From contig NZ_QOIL01000011.1 of assembly GCF_003323745.1 (NCBI RefSeq), positions 1 to 64,000 of the forward strand: 64,000 nt of DNA, read 5' to 3'. Positions 31,883-43,816 of this stretch are shown piece by piece (the first letter of the stretch is position 1; the number at the start of each line of letters is the position of its first letter). The position numbers and the translations under genes were made by a program. This DNA is from Sphaerisporangium album. Lineage in GTDB: Bacteria; Actinomycetota; Actinomycetes; Streptosporangiales; Streptosporangiaceae. The notes under the pieces are model-generated. The model had not been told where the DNA came from and made no database searches. It worked only from the letters and a program-made list of their open reading frames with translations.

Positions 31883-32923
31883 TCAGTTGCCGAGATCCCG
31901 CGGCGCCCGTCCCTCGGAGCGGTCGCCCGGCGTCCCGTCCGAGGCGGTCCCGGGCGTCTCTCCGCCGGGGGAGCGGCGGTTGGGGACGAACTCCCCCCAG
32001 GTGAGGCAGCGCCAGACCCACTCCAGCGGGCCATGGCGGAAGCGCGCCTGCCACCAGTGCGCGAACCCGGTCAAGATCGCCAGGACGGCGGCCGCCGCGC
32101 CCAGGGCGCCGAGCCTGGTGCCGTCCAGCACGAGCAGGGGTGCGAGGGCGGCGGCCGAGACGCTGCCCGCCAGGTAGGCGGTGAGCGTCATCCGCCCGAG
32201 CGGCTGGAGTAAGCCGGCGAGAACGGGGGCGCGGCGGGCGAGCAGCAGGACGCCGGTGCAGTACGCGACGGCGGCGGCGAGCCCGGCGAGCGGGTAGACG
32301 GCGACCGTGTAGGGGAAGCGGAACGTCTCCGGGTGTGCCCACAGGTACACCCATGCGCCGGTCAGCACGACGGCCAGGGGGGCGCTCACCGCGAAGGCGG
32401 GCGTCAGGGCGCGCGGGCCGGGGCCGTACTCGAACACGGCCATGCCGAGCAGGAAGAGCCCCGGGACCAGCCAGATGCCGCCGGCCTCGGCGAGCACCGC
32501 CCACAGCGTGCCGGCCACCCCGGCGGTGAGCACGAGCCATCGGGGCAGGTAGGAGGCGGGCAGCAGCACGAGCGCGCCGGCGGTCGCGTACGGCAGCAGC
32601 ACCTCGCCCGGGCTGACGAGCCGGTGCAGCAGGCCGAGGCAGGCGAGCACGCCGAGCCTGCGCAGCAGCGGCCACCACGGGCGCGGGGTCCTGCGGGCGG
32701 CCGAGCGCAGGAACAGGACGAAGCTGACGCCGAAGAGGAAGGAGAAGACGGGGTAGAAGCGGCTCTGCAGGAGGTTCTCCACCACCCAGTCGGCCGGGGT
32801 GGGGACACGCCGTTCCAGCGCGCCGGCGGTGTGCTGCCAGTGGTTGACGACGGTGATGCCGCAGACGGCGAAGCCGCGCAGCGTGTCGAGTTCCCGGACC
32901 CGCGTCACCCGTGCCGCCGCCAC
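31883..32923 (-). CDS. DUF418 family integral membrane protein
   Basis: A 346-aa multi-pass membrane protein. The opening RVRELDTLRGFAVCGITVVN, FYPVFSFLFGVSFVLFL and the C-terminal signature RHGPLEWVWRCLTWGEFVP are characteristic of DUF418 (YeiB-like) proteins. Roughly nine or ten hydrophobic segments are visible between residues 10 and 310, followed by a charged disordered tail. The function of the family is unknown; it is distantly related to acyltransferase-3-like membrane proteins. GTG start; a TATATG hexamer lies about 10 bases upstream. Confidence 0.85.
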   Translation of the reverse strand: MAAARVTRVRELDTLRGFAVCGITVVNHWQHTAGALERRVPTPADWVVENLLQSRFYPVFSFLFGVSFVLFLRSAARRTPRPWWPLLRRLGVLACLGLLHRLVSPGEVLLPYATAGALVLLPASYLPRWLVLTAGVAGTLWAVLAEAGGIWLVPGLFLLGMAVFEYGPGPRALTPAFAVSAPLAVVLTGAWVYLWAHPETFRFPYTVAVYPLAGLAAAVAYCTGVLLLARRAPVLAGLLQPLGRMTLTAYLAGSVSAAALAPLLVLDGTRLGALGAAAAVLAILTGFAHWWQARFRHGPLEWVWRCLTWGEFVPNRRSPGGETPGTASDGTPGDRSEGRAPRDLGN

Positions 32924-32989
32924 TCACAGGTCTCATATAAGGGGGCAATCCAGGCATCCACCCGACGAGGCTAATGCCTGACGGGCGGA

Positions 32990-32995
32990 TAGGCT
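32990..32995 (+). promoter_or_regulatory. Leaderless-type -10 element (TAGGCT)
   Basis: TAGGCT ends 6 bases before the GTG start of the aminotransferase at 33002. Confidence 0.5.
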
Positions 32996-33001
32996 GCCGA
33001 C

Positions 33002-34168
33002 GTGAGCGAACCTCTGGTGGCGCGCATGCGCGAGTTCGGCACTACGGTCTTCGCCGAGATGACCGCGCTGGCGGTCCGCACATCGTCGATCAACCTCGGG
33101 CAGGGCTTTCCCGACACCGACGGCCCCCCGGCCATGCTCGAACGGGCCGTCGCCGCGATCAGGGACGGGCTGAACCAGTACCCTCCCGGGCCGGGGGTGC
33201 CCGAGCTGCGGCAGGCCGTCGCCGAGCACCGCAAGCAGCACTACGGGCTGGACTACGACCCGGACGGCGAGATCCTGGTGACCGTGGGCGCGACCGAGGC
33301 CCTCGCCGCGTCCGTCCTCGCCCTGTGCGAGCCCGGCGACGAGGTGATCGTCTTCGAGCCGTACTACGACTCCTACGCCGCCGCGATCTCGCTGGCGGGC
33401 GCCGTGCGCCGCCCGGTCACGCTGCGCCCCGTGGACGGCCGCTTCACCTTCGACCCCGCCGAGCTGCGCGCCGCCGTCGGCCCGCGCACCCGGGCGATCC
33501 TGGTCAACTCCCCGCACAACCCCACCGGCACCGTCTTCACCTACGACGAGCTGGCGGCCATCGCCGCCGTCGTCCAGGAGCACGACCTGGTGGCCGTCAC
33601 CGACGAGGTGTACGAGCACCTCACCTACGACGGGGTCGAGCACATCCCCCTCGCCACGCTGCCGGGCATGCGCGAGCGCACCGTCATGATCTCCTCGGCG
33701 GGCAAGACGTTCTCGGTCACCGGGTGGAAGACGGGCTGGATCTGCGCGCCGCGCGCGCTCGTCACCGCCGCCCAGACGGTCAAGCAGTTCCTCACGTTCA
33801 CCTCCGGCGCCCCCTGGCAGCTCGCGGTCGCCCACGCCCTGCGCGAGGAGCTGCCCTGGGTGGGCGGCCTGCGCGACGAGCTCGCCGGCAAGCGCGACCG
33901 CCTGATGGCCGGGCTCACGGCCGCCGGCTTCGCGGTGTACCGGCCCGCGGGGACGTACTTCGTGCAGACCGACATCCGCCCGCTCGGCTTCACCGACGGC
34001 CTGGAGCTCGCGCGGCGGCTGCCCGAGCTCGCCGGCGTCGTCGCCATCCCCACGCAGGTCTTCTACGACCGCCGGGAGCTCGGGCGGCACTTCGTGCGGT
34101 TCGCCTTCTGCAAGAAGGACGAGATCATCGACGAGGCCGTGGCCCGGCTGGCCCGCCTGCACGGCTGA
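33002..34168 (+). CDS. PLP-dependent class I/II aminotransferase
   Basis: A 388-aa fold-type I aminotransferase. Landmarks: SSINLGQGFPDTDGP near the N-terminus, QYPPGPGVPELRQAV, the PLP-contacting NSPHNPTG (Asn173), DEVYEHLTYDG (Asp201), and the Schiff-base lysine in SSAGKTFSVTGWKTGW (Lys235). The pattern is close to DapC/kynurenine-glutamine transaminase-type enzymes. In actinobacteria this family often serves as N-succinyldiaminopimelate aminotransferase or methionine/glutamine transaminase; the substrate cannot be fixed from sequence. The neighbouring omega-amidase-like nitrilase would fit a glutamine transaminase-omega-amidase pair (inference). Confidence 0.9.
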   Translation: MSEPLVARMREFGTTVFAEMTALAVRTSSINLGQGFPDTDGPPAMLERAVAAIRDGLNQYPPGPGVPELRQAVAEHRKQHYGLDYDPDGEILVTVGATEALAASVLALCEPGDEVIVFEPYYDSYAAAISLAGAVRRPVTLRPVDGRFTFDPAELRAAVGPRTRAILVNSPHNPTGTVFTYDELAAIAAVVQEHDLVAVTDEVYEHLTYDGVEHIPLATLPGMRERTVMISSAGKTFSVTGWKTGWICAPRALVTAAQTVKQFLTFTSGAPWQLAVAHALREELPWVGGLRDELAGKRDRLMAGLTAAGFAVYRPAGTYFVQTDIRPLGFTDGLELARRLPELAGVVAIPTQVFYDRRELGRHFVRFAFCKKDEIIDEAVARLARLHG

Positions 34169-34191
34169 CCGGCCGGACCGGGACTACTCGC

Positions 34192-34244
34192 GCCGGGTGT
34201 GGCGGCGGCCGGTGGACTTTCCCCGGATCCGCGCCACACCCGGC
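34192..34244. terminator. Long-loop terminator between convergent genes
   Basis: Perfect 13-bp arms GCCGGGTGTGGCG (34192-34204) and CGCCACACCCGGC (34232-34244) enclose 27 bases. It lies between the convergent aminotransferase and giant subtilase, so it can serve both. No strong T-tract. Confidence 0.65.
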
Positions 34245-34250
34245 CCTTGT

Positions 34251-34283
34251 TCAGCGCAGGTCAGCGCCGGTCAGCGTGTCCGT

Positions 34284-34293
<10 letters not shown>
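34251..34293. repeat. Short ~10-bp near-tandem repeats at the protease 3' end
   Basis: The unit GTCAGCGCCG, in variants TTCAGCGCAG and GTCAGCGTGT, recurs four times from about 34251 across the stop codon of the large subtilase (34284-34286). It appears again at other gene ends in this window. Confidence 0.5.
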
Positions 34294-37511
<3,218 letters not shown>

Positions 37512-37565
37512 CGTCGTCCTTTGCGGTTTGTTTACTACCGGTCAATCCACTAGGACACGAAAAAG

Positions 37566-37590
37566 CGACGGGAGGTTGCCTCCCGCCGCG
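37566..37590 (-). terminator. Rho-independent terminator downstream of small membrane protein gene
   Basis: An 11-bp stem (one G-U pair) with loop CAA; on the minus strand the stem is followed by TTTTTC, on the plus strand by an AT-rich run GAAATATTTTTAG. It therefore works best for the minus-strand gene ending at 37694 and shields the large protease gene from read-through. Confidence 0.85.
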
Positions 37591-37693
37591 AAATATTTTT
37601 AGAAAAAGTCGGACTTTAGCGACTTAAAGGTATATAGAACGATTTAGCGCTCGATGGGAGAGGGGGCGAGGGTGTGCCCGGCCGGGGCGGTGG

Positions 37694-38032
37694 TCACTGT
37701 CTGTTGCCGCGTCCGCCCGTCCTGGTGATCGCGTACGCGAAGTTGACGGCGGCGATGAGCGCGAACACGAGCAGGAGCGGCATGGTCTTCTCGGTGTTCA
37801 CCACCACGATCACGGTCAGGGGCACCGAGAGCGCGAGCGACCCGAGGCCCAGCGTCATCTGCGCCCAGTCGGGGCCCTGGCGCCTGGGCCGGGCGGCCAG
37901 CCTGGCGTCGATGACCGCGTTCACCCGGTCGACCAGGGATTCGGCCAGTTCGAGCTCGTACTGGGGGCCGAGCTCGCGGCGTGCGGACATGGCGGCGGCG
38001 ACCTCGTCGCGTTCCAGCTTCTGGGACTCCAC
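37694..38032 (-). CDS. Small membrane protein, two helices
   Basis: A 112-aa protein. The charged helical N-terminus (ESQKLERDEVAAAMSARRELGPQYELELAESLVDRVNAVID) is followed by two membrane segments (MTLGLGSLALSVPLTVIVVV and MPLLLVFALIAAVNFAYAI) and a short basic tail. Family unknown to me, though similar short integral membrane proteins are common in actinomycetes. The GTG start has GGAGG only one base away; CAGAAT lies 7 bases upstream, again pointing to a leaderless start. Downstream is a strong terminator. Confidence 0.65.
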   Translation of the reverse strand: MESQKLERDEVAAAMSARRELGPQYELELAESLVDRVNAVIDARLAARPRRQGPDWAQMTLGLGSLALSVPLTVIVVVNTEKTMPLLLVFALIAAVNFAYAITRTGGRGNRQ

Positions 38033-38229
38033 GCCTCCGATTCTGCATCTTGACAGCCTGCGAGCGCGAGGAATCCGCGCCTCGGGTGGCTTCTCCGTCG
38101 GATCGATATGCGGGAGGGGGCGCGTGGAGTGGTACATGGTGGTATGCCCTGATCTTTTTCGGCGAAATGTTCCTAAGAAACCGGAATCAGTGGGCAATGA
38201 TGGCCAATGAGGCCGGACCGCGGTGTGGA

Positions 38230-38235
38230 TAGCTT
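38230..38235 (+). promoter_or_regulatory. Leaderless-type -10 element (TAGCTT)
   Basis: TAGCTT ends 6 bases before the GTG start of carbamate kinase at 38242. Confidence 0.45.
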
Positions 38236-38241
38236 CGGGCT

Positions 38242-39159
38242 GTGGGCGAACGCATACTGATCGCTTTGGGCGGCAACGCGATGACCGCCCCGGACGGCAG
38301 CGCGTCACCGGGCGACCAGCGGCGGGCCGTCGAGGGCGCGATGACCCACGTCTCCGCGCTGATCTCCGCGGGCCACGAGGTCGTCCTGACCCACGGCAAC
38401 GGCCCGCAGGTCGGCAACCTGCTGCTCAAGAACCAGCTCGCCGCCGGGGTGGTGCCGCCCGTCCCCCTCGACTGGTGCGGCGCGCAGACCCAGGCCACCA
38501 TCGGCGTGCTCATCCTCAACGCGCTCGGCCACCGCGCGGCCGTCCTCGTCACCCGGACGCTGGTCGACCCGGAGGATCCCGCGTTCGCCGACCCCGTCAA
38601 GCCGATCGGCCGGTACTTCAGCGAGGCCGAGGCCCGCAGGTTCCAGGAACTCGGCCAGACCTGGCGCGAGTTCCCGGGCAAGGGGTGGAGGCGCGTGGTC
38701 GCCTCCCCCGAGCCGCTGGAGATCCTCGACGCCCCCGCCGCGCTGGCCCTGATGGACGCCGGGTACACCGTCGTGGTCGCCGGAGGCGGGGGAGTGCCCG
38801 TCGTCCGCGCCGCGGACGGCACCCTGGCCGGGGTCGAGGCCGTGGTGGACAAGGACGGCGCCGCCGCCGTGCTCGCGCGGGCCGTCGGGGCGACCGTCCT
38901 CGTCATCGCCACCGATGTGCCCGGCGCCGTCGCCGGATTCGGCACCGCCCACGCCCGGCCGATCGGCGGGACCACCGTCGCCGAACTGCGCGCCCTGCAG
39001 GCCGAGGGACACTTCGCGAGCGGCAGCATGGGCCCGAAGGTCGAGTCCGTGCTCCGGTTCGCCGAGGCCGGCGGGCGGGCCGTGATCACGTCGCTGGAGC
39101 TCATCGGCGAGGCGCTGACCGGCGACGCCGGCACCGTCGTGGACGGGACCGCGCCGTGA
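38242..39159 (+). CDS. arcC: Carbamate kinase
   Basis: A 305-aa enzyme that converts carbamoyl phosphate and ADP to ATP, CO2 and NH3 (reversibly). Amino-acid-kinase-family motifs: LIALGGNAM at residues 5-13, VLTHGNGPQVGNLLLKN, MDAGYTVVVAGGGGVPVV with the following VVDKDGAAAVLA, and FASGSMGPKVESVL. Arginine-deiminase genes (arcA, arcB) are absent here; instead the next gene is a ring-opening amidohydrolase, so the carbamoyl phosphate may come from catabolism of a ureide or triazine ring product (inference). GTG start with TAGCTT at leaderless spacing. Confidence 0.93.
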   Translation: MGERILIALGGNAMTAPDGSASPGDQRRAVEGAMTHVSALISAGHEVVLTHGNGPQVGNLLLKNQLAAGVVPPVPLDWCGAQTQATIGVLILNALGHRAAVLVTRTLVDPEDPAFADPVKPIGRYFSEAEARRFQELGQTWREFPGKGWRRVVASPEPLEILDAPAALALMDAGYTVVVAGGGGVPVVRAADGTLAGVEAVVDKDGAAAVLARAVGATVLVIATDVPGAVAGFGTAHARPIGGTTVAELRALQAEGHFASGSMGPKVESVLRFAEAGGRAVITSLELIGEALTGDAGTVVDGTAP

Positions 39160-39323
39160 GGCCGACCCCGGCCCGGGACTTCCCCTTGGCGACGAGGGCA
39201 AGGACCCGGCGTGCCGGGAGTGGTGACCGTACCGGCCGGGAACGTCCGGCCGTGAAGGGACGACCGGCCCCGCGCGTGCGCGGTGACCGGGCGGTGACCG
39301 GGAGATAGGGAGAGGAAAGAGAT

Positions 39324-40430
39324 ATGCCGGATCCGATCGAGGTGCGCAAGGTCGCCATCGAGAGCGTCACCGACGCCTCCGGGCTCGAGAAGCTCATCGA
39401 CGACGGCGTGATCGAGGCCGACCGCGTGCTCGCCGTGATCGGCAAGACCGAGGGCAACGGCGGCGTCAACGACTACACCCGCATCCTGGCCGACCGCGCC
39501 TTCCGCGAGGTGCTGATCGCCAAGGGGACGCGGACGCCCGAGGAGGTCGCGCAGGTGCCGCTGGTGTGGTCGGGAGGGACCGACGGCGTGCTCAGCCCGC
39601 ACGCCACGATCTTCGCCTCGGTCGACCCCGCCACCGTCGAGCCGTCCGAGGAGCCGCGCGTCTCGGTCGGCGTCGCGATGAGCGACGTCATCCTCCCCGA
39701 GGACATCGGCCGCCCCGCGATGGTCGAGAAGGTCGCCGCCGGCGTGCGGGAGGCCATGAAGATCGCGGGGATCGAGGACCCGGCCGACGTCCACTACGTG
39801 CAGACCAAGACGCCGCTGCTCACCCTCGCCACGATCACCGACGCGAGGTCGCGCGGGCAGGAGGTCGTCATCGAGGACACCGGCCCCTCCATGGACATCT
39901 CCAACTCCACGACCGCCCTTGGCATCGCCGTCGCGCTCGGCGAGATCGAGATGCCGAGCGCCGAGCAGATCCACCGCGACCTCTCCCTGTACTCCAGCGT
40001 CGCCTCCTGCTCCTCGGGCGTCGAACTGGACCGCGCGCAGATCGTCGTGGTCGGCAACGTGCGCGGCATCGGCGGCCGGTACCGCATCGGGCACAGCGTG
40101 ATGAAGGACGCCCTGGACGCCGACGGCATCTGGGAGGCGATCCGCGCCAGCGGCATAGACCTGCCCGGTCGTCCCCACCCGAGCGACCTCGGCGGCCGCC
40201 TCGTCAACGTGTTCATGAAGTGCGAGGCCGACCCGAGCGGGCGGGTGCGCGGGCGCAGGAACATCATGCTCGACGACTCCGACGTCCACTGGCACCGCCA
40301 GATCAAGGCCACGGTCGGCGGCGTCGCCGCCTGCGTCACCGGCGACCCGGCCGTCTTCGTCTCGGTGGCCGCCGTCCACCAGGGCCCTTCGGGCGGCGGT
40401 CCGGTGGCCGCCATCGCCGACCTGGGCTGA
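39324..40430 (+). CDS. Ring-opening amidohydrolase (cyanuric acid hydrolase/barbiturase family)
   Basis: A 368-aa enzyme of the AtzD/TrzD/barbiturase family, with the three-fold internal repeat typical of the fold. Visible conserved stretches: [45 protein letters not shown], the Ser-rich catalytic segments [21 protein letters not shown] and [17 protein letters not shown], and [29 protein letters not shown]. It opens a cyclic amide ring such as cyanuric acid or barbiturate; the exact substrate is unknown. It lies 164 bases after carbamate kinase in the same direction. The ATG has AGAGGA about 8 bases upstream. Confidence 0.92.
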   Translation: MPDPIEVRKVAIESVTDASGLEKLIDDGVIEADRVLAVIGKTEGNGGVNDYTRILADRAFREVLIAKGTRTPEEVAQVPLVWSGGTDGVLSPHATIFASVDPATVEPSEEPRVSVGVAMSDVILPEDIGRPAMVEKVAAGVREAMKIAGIEDPADVHYVQTKTPLLTLATITDARSRGQEVVIEDTGPSMDISNSTTALGIAVALGEIEMPSAEQIHRDLSLYSSVASCSSGVELDRAQIVVVGNVRGIGGRYRIGHSVMKDALDADGIWEAIRASGIDLPGRPHPSDLGGRLVNVFMKCEADPSGRVRGRRNIMLDDSDVHWHRQIKATVGGVAACVTGDPAVFVSVAAVHQGPSGGGPVAAIADLG

Positions 40431-40494
40431 CCCGCCCGTCCGGTGGGAGCGCGGCCCTGCGGGTCTCGTGGCGTCGGGCCGGCGCGGTGGCGGG

Positions 40495-40500
40495 TAGGCT
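40495..40500 (+). promoter_or_regulatory. Leaderless-type -10 element (TAGGCT)
   Basis: TAGGCT ends 8 bases before the GTG start of the SseB-like gene at 40509. Confidence 0.5.
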
Positions 40501-40508
40501 CGCGGGTC

Positions 40509-41084
40509 GTGCCGAGCATTCCGCAGCCGCTGGTTCCCGGCGACGACGGTGGCGCCGATCCGTCGGTGGCCGCCGCGCTGGCCGCGTTCGCGTCCGGGAC
40601 GGGGGGTGCCGCCGAGGTGGCGTCCGCCCTGAGTACCGCGCGCCTGCTCGTGCCCGTGGTGGCGCTGCTGACCGAGTCCGAGCTCGGAGAGAACGGGCTC
40701 CGGCGGGAGAAGGAAAGCGAGATGGCGCTGCCGGTCCTGGTGGGCGCCGACGGCAGGAAGGCGGTGCCGGCGTTCACGGGGGCCGAGTCGCTGCGGCTGT
40801 GGCGCGCCGACGCGCGGCCGATCCAGGCCCTCACTCCTCAGGTCTGCCGGGCCGCGCTGGGCGAGGACGCCGCCGCCGTGATGATCGACGTGGCCGGTCC
40901 GGTGCCGTTCGCGATCGAGGGAGGGGTGCTGCGCGCCCTGGCCTCCATCGGTGAGACCTCCGCCGACCGTGACGGTGTCCAGGCGCTCCTGCGAGGACTC
41001 GCCCCGCACGCCGACGTGACCGTCGCCCGCGTCGCCCCTGCCAAGCGCGGGCTGTTCCGCCGCCTGCGCGGAGACCGCGGCTGA
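40509..41084 (+). CDS. SseB-like protein
   Basis: A 191-aa protein with the SseB N-terminal-type domain (ALSTARLLVPVVALL, MALPVLVGADGRKAVPAFTGAESLRLWR, VMIDVAGPVPFAIEGGVLRALA). SseB-like proteins are widespread in actinobacteria and of unclear role. The last codons and stop lie at the junction of a 65-bp tandem duplication, so the C-terminus (LFRRLRGDRG) may have been altered by that event. GTG start with TAGGCT at leaderless spacing; the frame before it is not coding. Confidence 0.8.
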   Translation: MPSIPQPLVPGDDGGADPSVAAALAAFASGTGGAAEVASALSTARLLVPVVALLTESELGENGLRREKESEMALPVLVGADGRKAVPAFTGAESLRLWRADARPIQALTPQVCRAALGEDAAAVMIDVAGPVPFAIEGGVLRALASIGETSADRDGVQALLRGLAPHADVTVARVAPAKRGLFRRLRGDRG

Positions 41085-41146
41085 CCGTCGCCCGCGTCCC
41101 TCCCGCCGACCGCGGGTCGTTCCGGCGTCCGCGCGGAGACTGCGGC
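41017..41146 (+). repeat. 65-bp tandem duplication at the 3' end of the SseB-like gene
   Basis: Copy 1 (41017-41081) and copy 2 (41082-41146) share their first 17 bases exactly and about 80% of the rest. Copy 2 begins with the TGA that ends the gene; since 65 is not a multiple of 3, the duplication shifts frame and supplies the stop. Copy 2 has since accumulated substitutions and is non-coding. Confidence 0.85.
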
Positions 41147-41173
41147 CGAGCCTCGCCGGGCGATGACGGCGGC

Positions 41174-41179
41174 TAGGGT
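41174..41179 (+). promoter_or_regulatory. Leaderless-type -10 element (TAGGGT)
   Basis: TAGGGT ends 6 bases before the GTG start of the prepilin peptidase gene at 41186. Confidence 0.5.
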
Positions 41180-41185
41180 CGGCTC

Positions 41186-41902
41186 GTGAGCTTCATCGTC
41201 GCCGGGGCCGCCCTCATGGGCTTCCTCGCCGGGCCCTACATCCGCGCCCTGGCGCACGGCTTCGGCCCCTCCGAGCTCACCGCCCCGGCCGCCGCCCGGC
41301 CGGGCCCGGACGAGGCAACGGCTCGTGAGGCGATGCGGCGGGCACACCGGGAGGAAGCGCGGCACGCCTTCCGCGCTCTGGTGCGCGCCGTTCCGAGGCC
41401 CGTGTGGCCGCCCGTCGCCGAGGCAGGGGCCGCCGTCGCGTGCGGGGTGGTGGCCTGGAGGTTCGCGGGGTCGTGGGAGCTGGCCGCCTGGCTGTACGCG
41501 GCGCTCGCGGGCTGTGCGCTCGCGATGATCGACTGGCGTACGCGACGGCTGCCGGACGCGATCACGCTGCCCTCCTATCCCATCCTCGCGATCCTGCTCG
41601 TCCCGACCGGGCACCTGGGGGGCGGGCTGCTCGGCGGCCTCGCGCTGGCCGGGGCGTACGCGATCATGTGGTTCGTCCGTCCCGACGCGCTCGGGTTCGG
41701 GGACGTGAAGCTGGCCGGGCTCGTCGGCATGCTCCTCGGCGCGCTCGGCCTGGACGCCTGGCTCGTCGGCGCGCTCGCGGGCCAGTTCCTCGGCGCCCTG
41801 TACGCCGTCACCCTGCTCCTCGCCCGCCGCGCGACCGCCAAGACCCAGTTCCCCCTGGGCCCGTTCATCCTCCTCGGAACCCTCGCCCCCATCCTCACCT
41901 GA
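41186..41902 (+). CDS. A24-family prepilin peptidase-like membrane protein
   Basis: A 238-aa multi-pass membrane protein of the type IV prepilin peptidase family. The catalytic aspartates are Asp116 in MIDWRTRRLPD and Asp173 in LGFGDVKLAGLVG. It lacks the N-terminal CxxC methyltransferase domain of Gram-negative PilD, as is common in Gram-positives, and has a charged ~60-residue loop after the first helix instead. It should cleave leaders of Flp/Tad-type pilins or pseudopilins in the membrane; no pilin gene is in the window. In actinomycetes this gene often precedes the aro operon. Confidence 0.85.
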   Translation: MSFIVAGAALMGFLAGPYIRALAHGFGPSELTAPAAARPGPDEATAREAMRRAHREEARHAFRALVRAVPRPVWPPVAEAGAAVACGVVAWRFAGSWELAAWLYAALAGCALAMIDWRTRRLPDAITLPSYPILAILLVPTGHLGGGLLGGLALAGAYAIMWFVRPDALGFGDVKLAGLVGMLLGALGLDAWLVGALAGQFLGALYAVTLLLARRATAKTQFPLGPFILLGTLAPILT

Positions 41903-42107
41903 ACGAAAGCCATCGGTACCGCCCCCGAAAAGGCGCCGGATTCGCCGTCGTCCCTCCTCACCGCTTCGGCGCCGTCCGGGGTGGCGTGTCCGTGCGGGAA
42001 GGAGGGTCCGAGGGCGTCCAGGTACGTGGCGTGCGGGTACGTGCTGCCGCGGGGCGTCGCCGGGAGGTGGGTGAGGGCAGTGGGCCGTGCATGGAAGACT
42101 TGTCATC

Positions 42108-43286
42108 ATGTTGCGCTGGTTGACCGCAGGCGAGTCCCATGGCCCCGAGCTCGTCGCCATCCTCGAAGGGTTGCCCGCCGGCGTCGCCGTGACGACCGCC
42201 GATGTCCAGGACGCTCTGGCGAGGCGCCGGCTGGGGTACGGCCGGGGCGCGCGCATGAAGTTCGAGCAGGACGAGGTGACCATCGTCGGTGGCGTCCGCC
42301 ACGGCCGCACGCTGGGCAGCCCGGTGGCGATCCGCGTGGGCAACACCGAGTGGCCCAAGTGGGAGACGGTGATGGCGGCCGACCCGGTCGACCCCGAGTT
42401 GCTCGCCGCGCAGGCGCGCAACGCCCCGCTGTCGCGCCCCCGCCCCGGCCACGCCGACCTGTCCGGCATGCAGAAGTACGGTTTCGACGACGCCCGCCCG
42501 GTCCTCGACCGCGCCAGCGCCCGTGAGACCGCGGCCCGCGTCGCGCTCGGCCAGGTCGCGCGGAACTTCCTCAAGCAGGCGCTCGGCGTCGACATCGTCA
42601 GCCACGTGATCGCCGTCGGCGCGGCCGAGGCGCCTCCCGGGGTGATCCCGGGCCCCGGCGACCTCGCGGTGATCGACGAGAACCCCGTGCGCTGCCTGGA
42701 CGCCGAGGCCGCGGCCGCCATGATCGAAGAGATCGACACGGCCAAGAGGGAGGGCGACACGCTGGGCGGTGTCGTGGAGGTCGTGGCGTACGGCCTGCCG
42801 CCGGGCATGGGCAGCTACGTCCACTGGGACCGGCGCCTGGACGCGCGCCTCGCGGCGGCGCTCATGGGCATCCAGGCGATCAAGGGCGTCGGCGTGGGGG
42901 ACGGGTTCGAGACCGCGCGCCGCCGGGGCTCGCAGGCCCACGACGAGATCGAGAACACCCCCGAGGGCGTCCGGCGCGTCACCAACCGCGCGGGCGGAGT
43001 CGAGGGCGGCATGACCAACGGCGAGCCGCTGCGGGTGCGCGCCGCCATGAAGCCGATCTCCACGGTGCCCCGCGCCCTGTCCACGGTCGACGTGCTGACC
43101 GGCGAGCCCGCGAAGGCGATCAACCAGAGGTCGGATGTGTGCGCCGTTCCGGCCGCCGGTATCGTCGCTGAGGCGATGGTCGCGCTGGTGCTCGCCGACG
43201 CGGCCGTCGAGAAGTTCGGCGGCGACTCCGTGGAGGAGGTTGCCCGCAACGTGTCCGGCTACCTCTCGTCTATGGTGATCAAGTGA
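42108..43286 (+). CDS. aroC: Chorismate synthase
   Basis: A 392-aa FMN-dependent enzyme making chorismate from EPSP, the last step of the shikimate pathway. Typical motifs: [25 protein letters not shown] at the start, [94 protein letters not shown], and [20 protein letters not shown]. First gene of aroC-aroK-aroB-aroQ. The ATG at 42108 starts directly at the conserved N-terminus; an earlier in-frame codon at 42087 adds 7 residues without support. GTGA overlap with aroK. Confidence 0.98.
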   Translation: MLRWLTAGESHGPELVAILEGLPAGVAVTTADVQDALARRRLGYGRGARMKFEQDEVTIVGGVRHGRTLGSPVAIRVGNTEWPKWETVMAADPVDPELLAAQARNAPLSRPRPGHADLSGMQKYGFDDARPVLDRASARETAARVALGQVARNFLKQALGVDIVSHVIAVGAAEAPPGVIPGPGDLAVIDENPVRCLDAEAAAAMIEEIDTAKREGDTLGGVVEVVAYGLPPGMGSYVHWDRRLDARLAAALMGIQAIKGVGVGDGFETARRRGSQAHDEIENTPEGVRRVTNRAGGVEGGMTNGEPLRVRAAMKPISTVPRALSTVDVLTGEPAKAINQRSDVCAVPAAGIVAEAMVALVLADAAVEKFGGDSVEEVARNVSGYLSSMVIK

Positions 43287-43816
43287 CGTCTCCTGCACCC
43301 GGCGATGAACGCGCGACGCCCAGGGCGGTGCTGATCGGCCCGCCGGGGTCGGGCAAGTCGACCGTCGGCACCCTGCTGGCCCAGCGGCTCGGCACGTCGT
43401 TCCGCGACACCGACGCCGACGTCGAGGCCGTGGCGGGCAAGCCGGTCTCCGACATCTTCGTGGACGACGGCGAGGAGCGCTTCCGCGAGCTGGAGGCCGA
43501 GGCCGTGCGCCGGGCGCTGGACGAGCACGCCGGGGTGCTGTCGCTCGGCGGCGGCGCGATCCTCAGCGAGGCCACGCAGAGCCTGCTCGCCGGGCACCCG
43601 GTGGTCTACCTGCAGGTCGGCCTGGCGGACGCCGTGCAGCGCGTGGGCCTCGCCTCGGCGCGCCCGCTGCTGGTGCTGAACCCGCGCAGCCGCCTCAAGC
43701 AGCTCATGGACGAGCGCCGTCCCATCTACGAGCGGCTGGCGTCCCTGATCGTGGCGACCGACGGGCGCACTCCCGAGGACATCACCGACGAGATCGTCAA
43801 GGGGCTCACGGCGTGA
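43283..43816 (+). CDS. aroK: Shikimate kinase
   Basis: A 177-aa P-loop kinase phosphorylating shikimate with ATP. Walker [10 protein letters not shown] at residues 19-27, shikimate-binding [42 protein letters not shown] and the lid/adenine region RPLL...RRPIYERLA. The GTG start overlaps aroC by 4 bases and its own stop overlaps the aroB start, so the three are translationally coupled. Confidence 0.97.
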   Translation: MTSPAPGDERATPRAVLIGPPGSGKSTVGTLLAQRLGTSFRDTDADVEAVAGKPVSDIFVDDGEERFRELEAEAVRRALDEHAGVLSLGGGAILSEATQSLLAGHPVVYLQVGLADAVQRVGLASARPLLVLNPRSRLKQLMDERRPIYERLASLIVATDGRTPEDITDEIVKGLTA

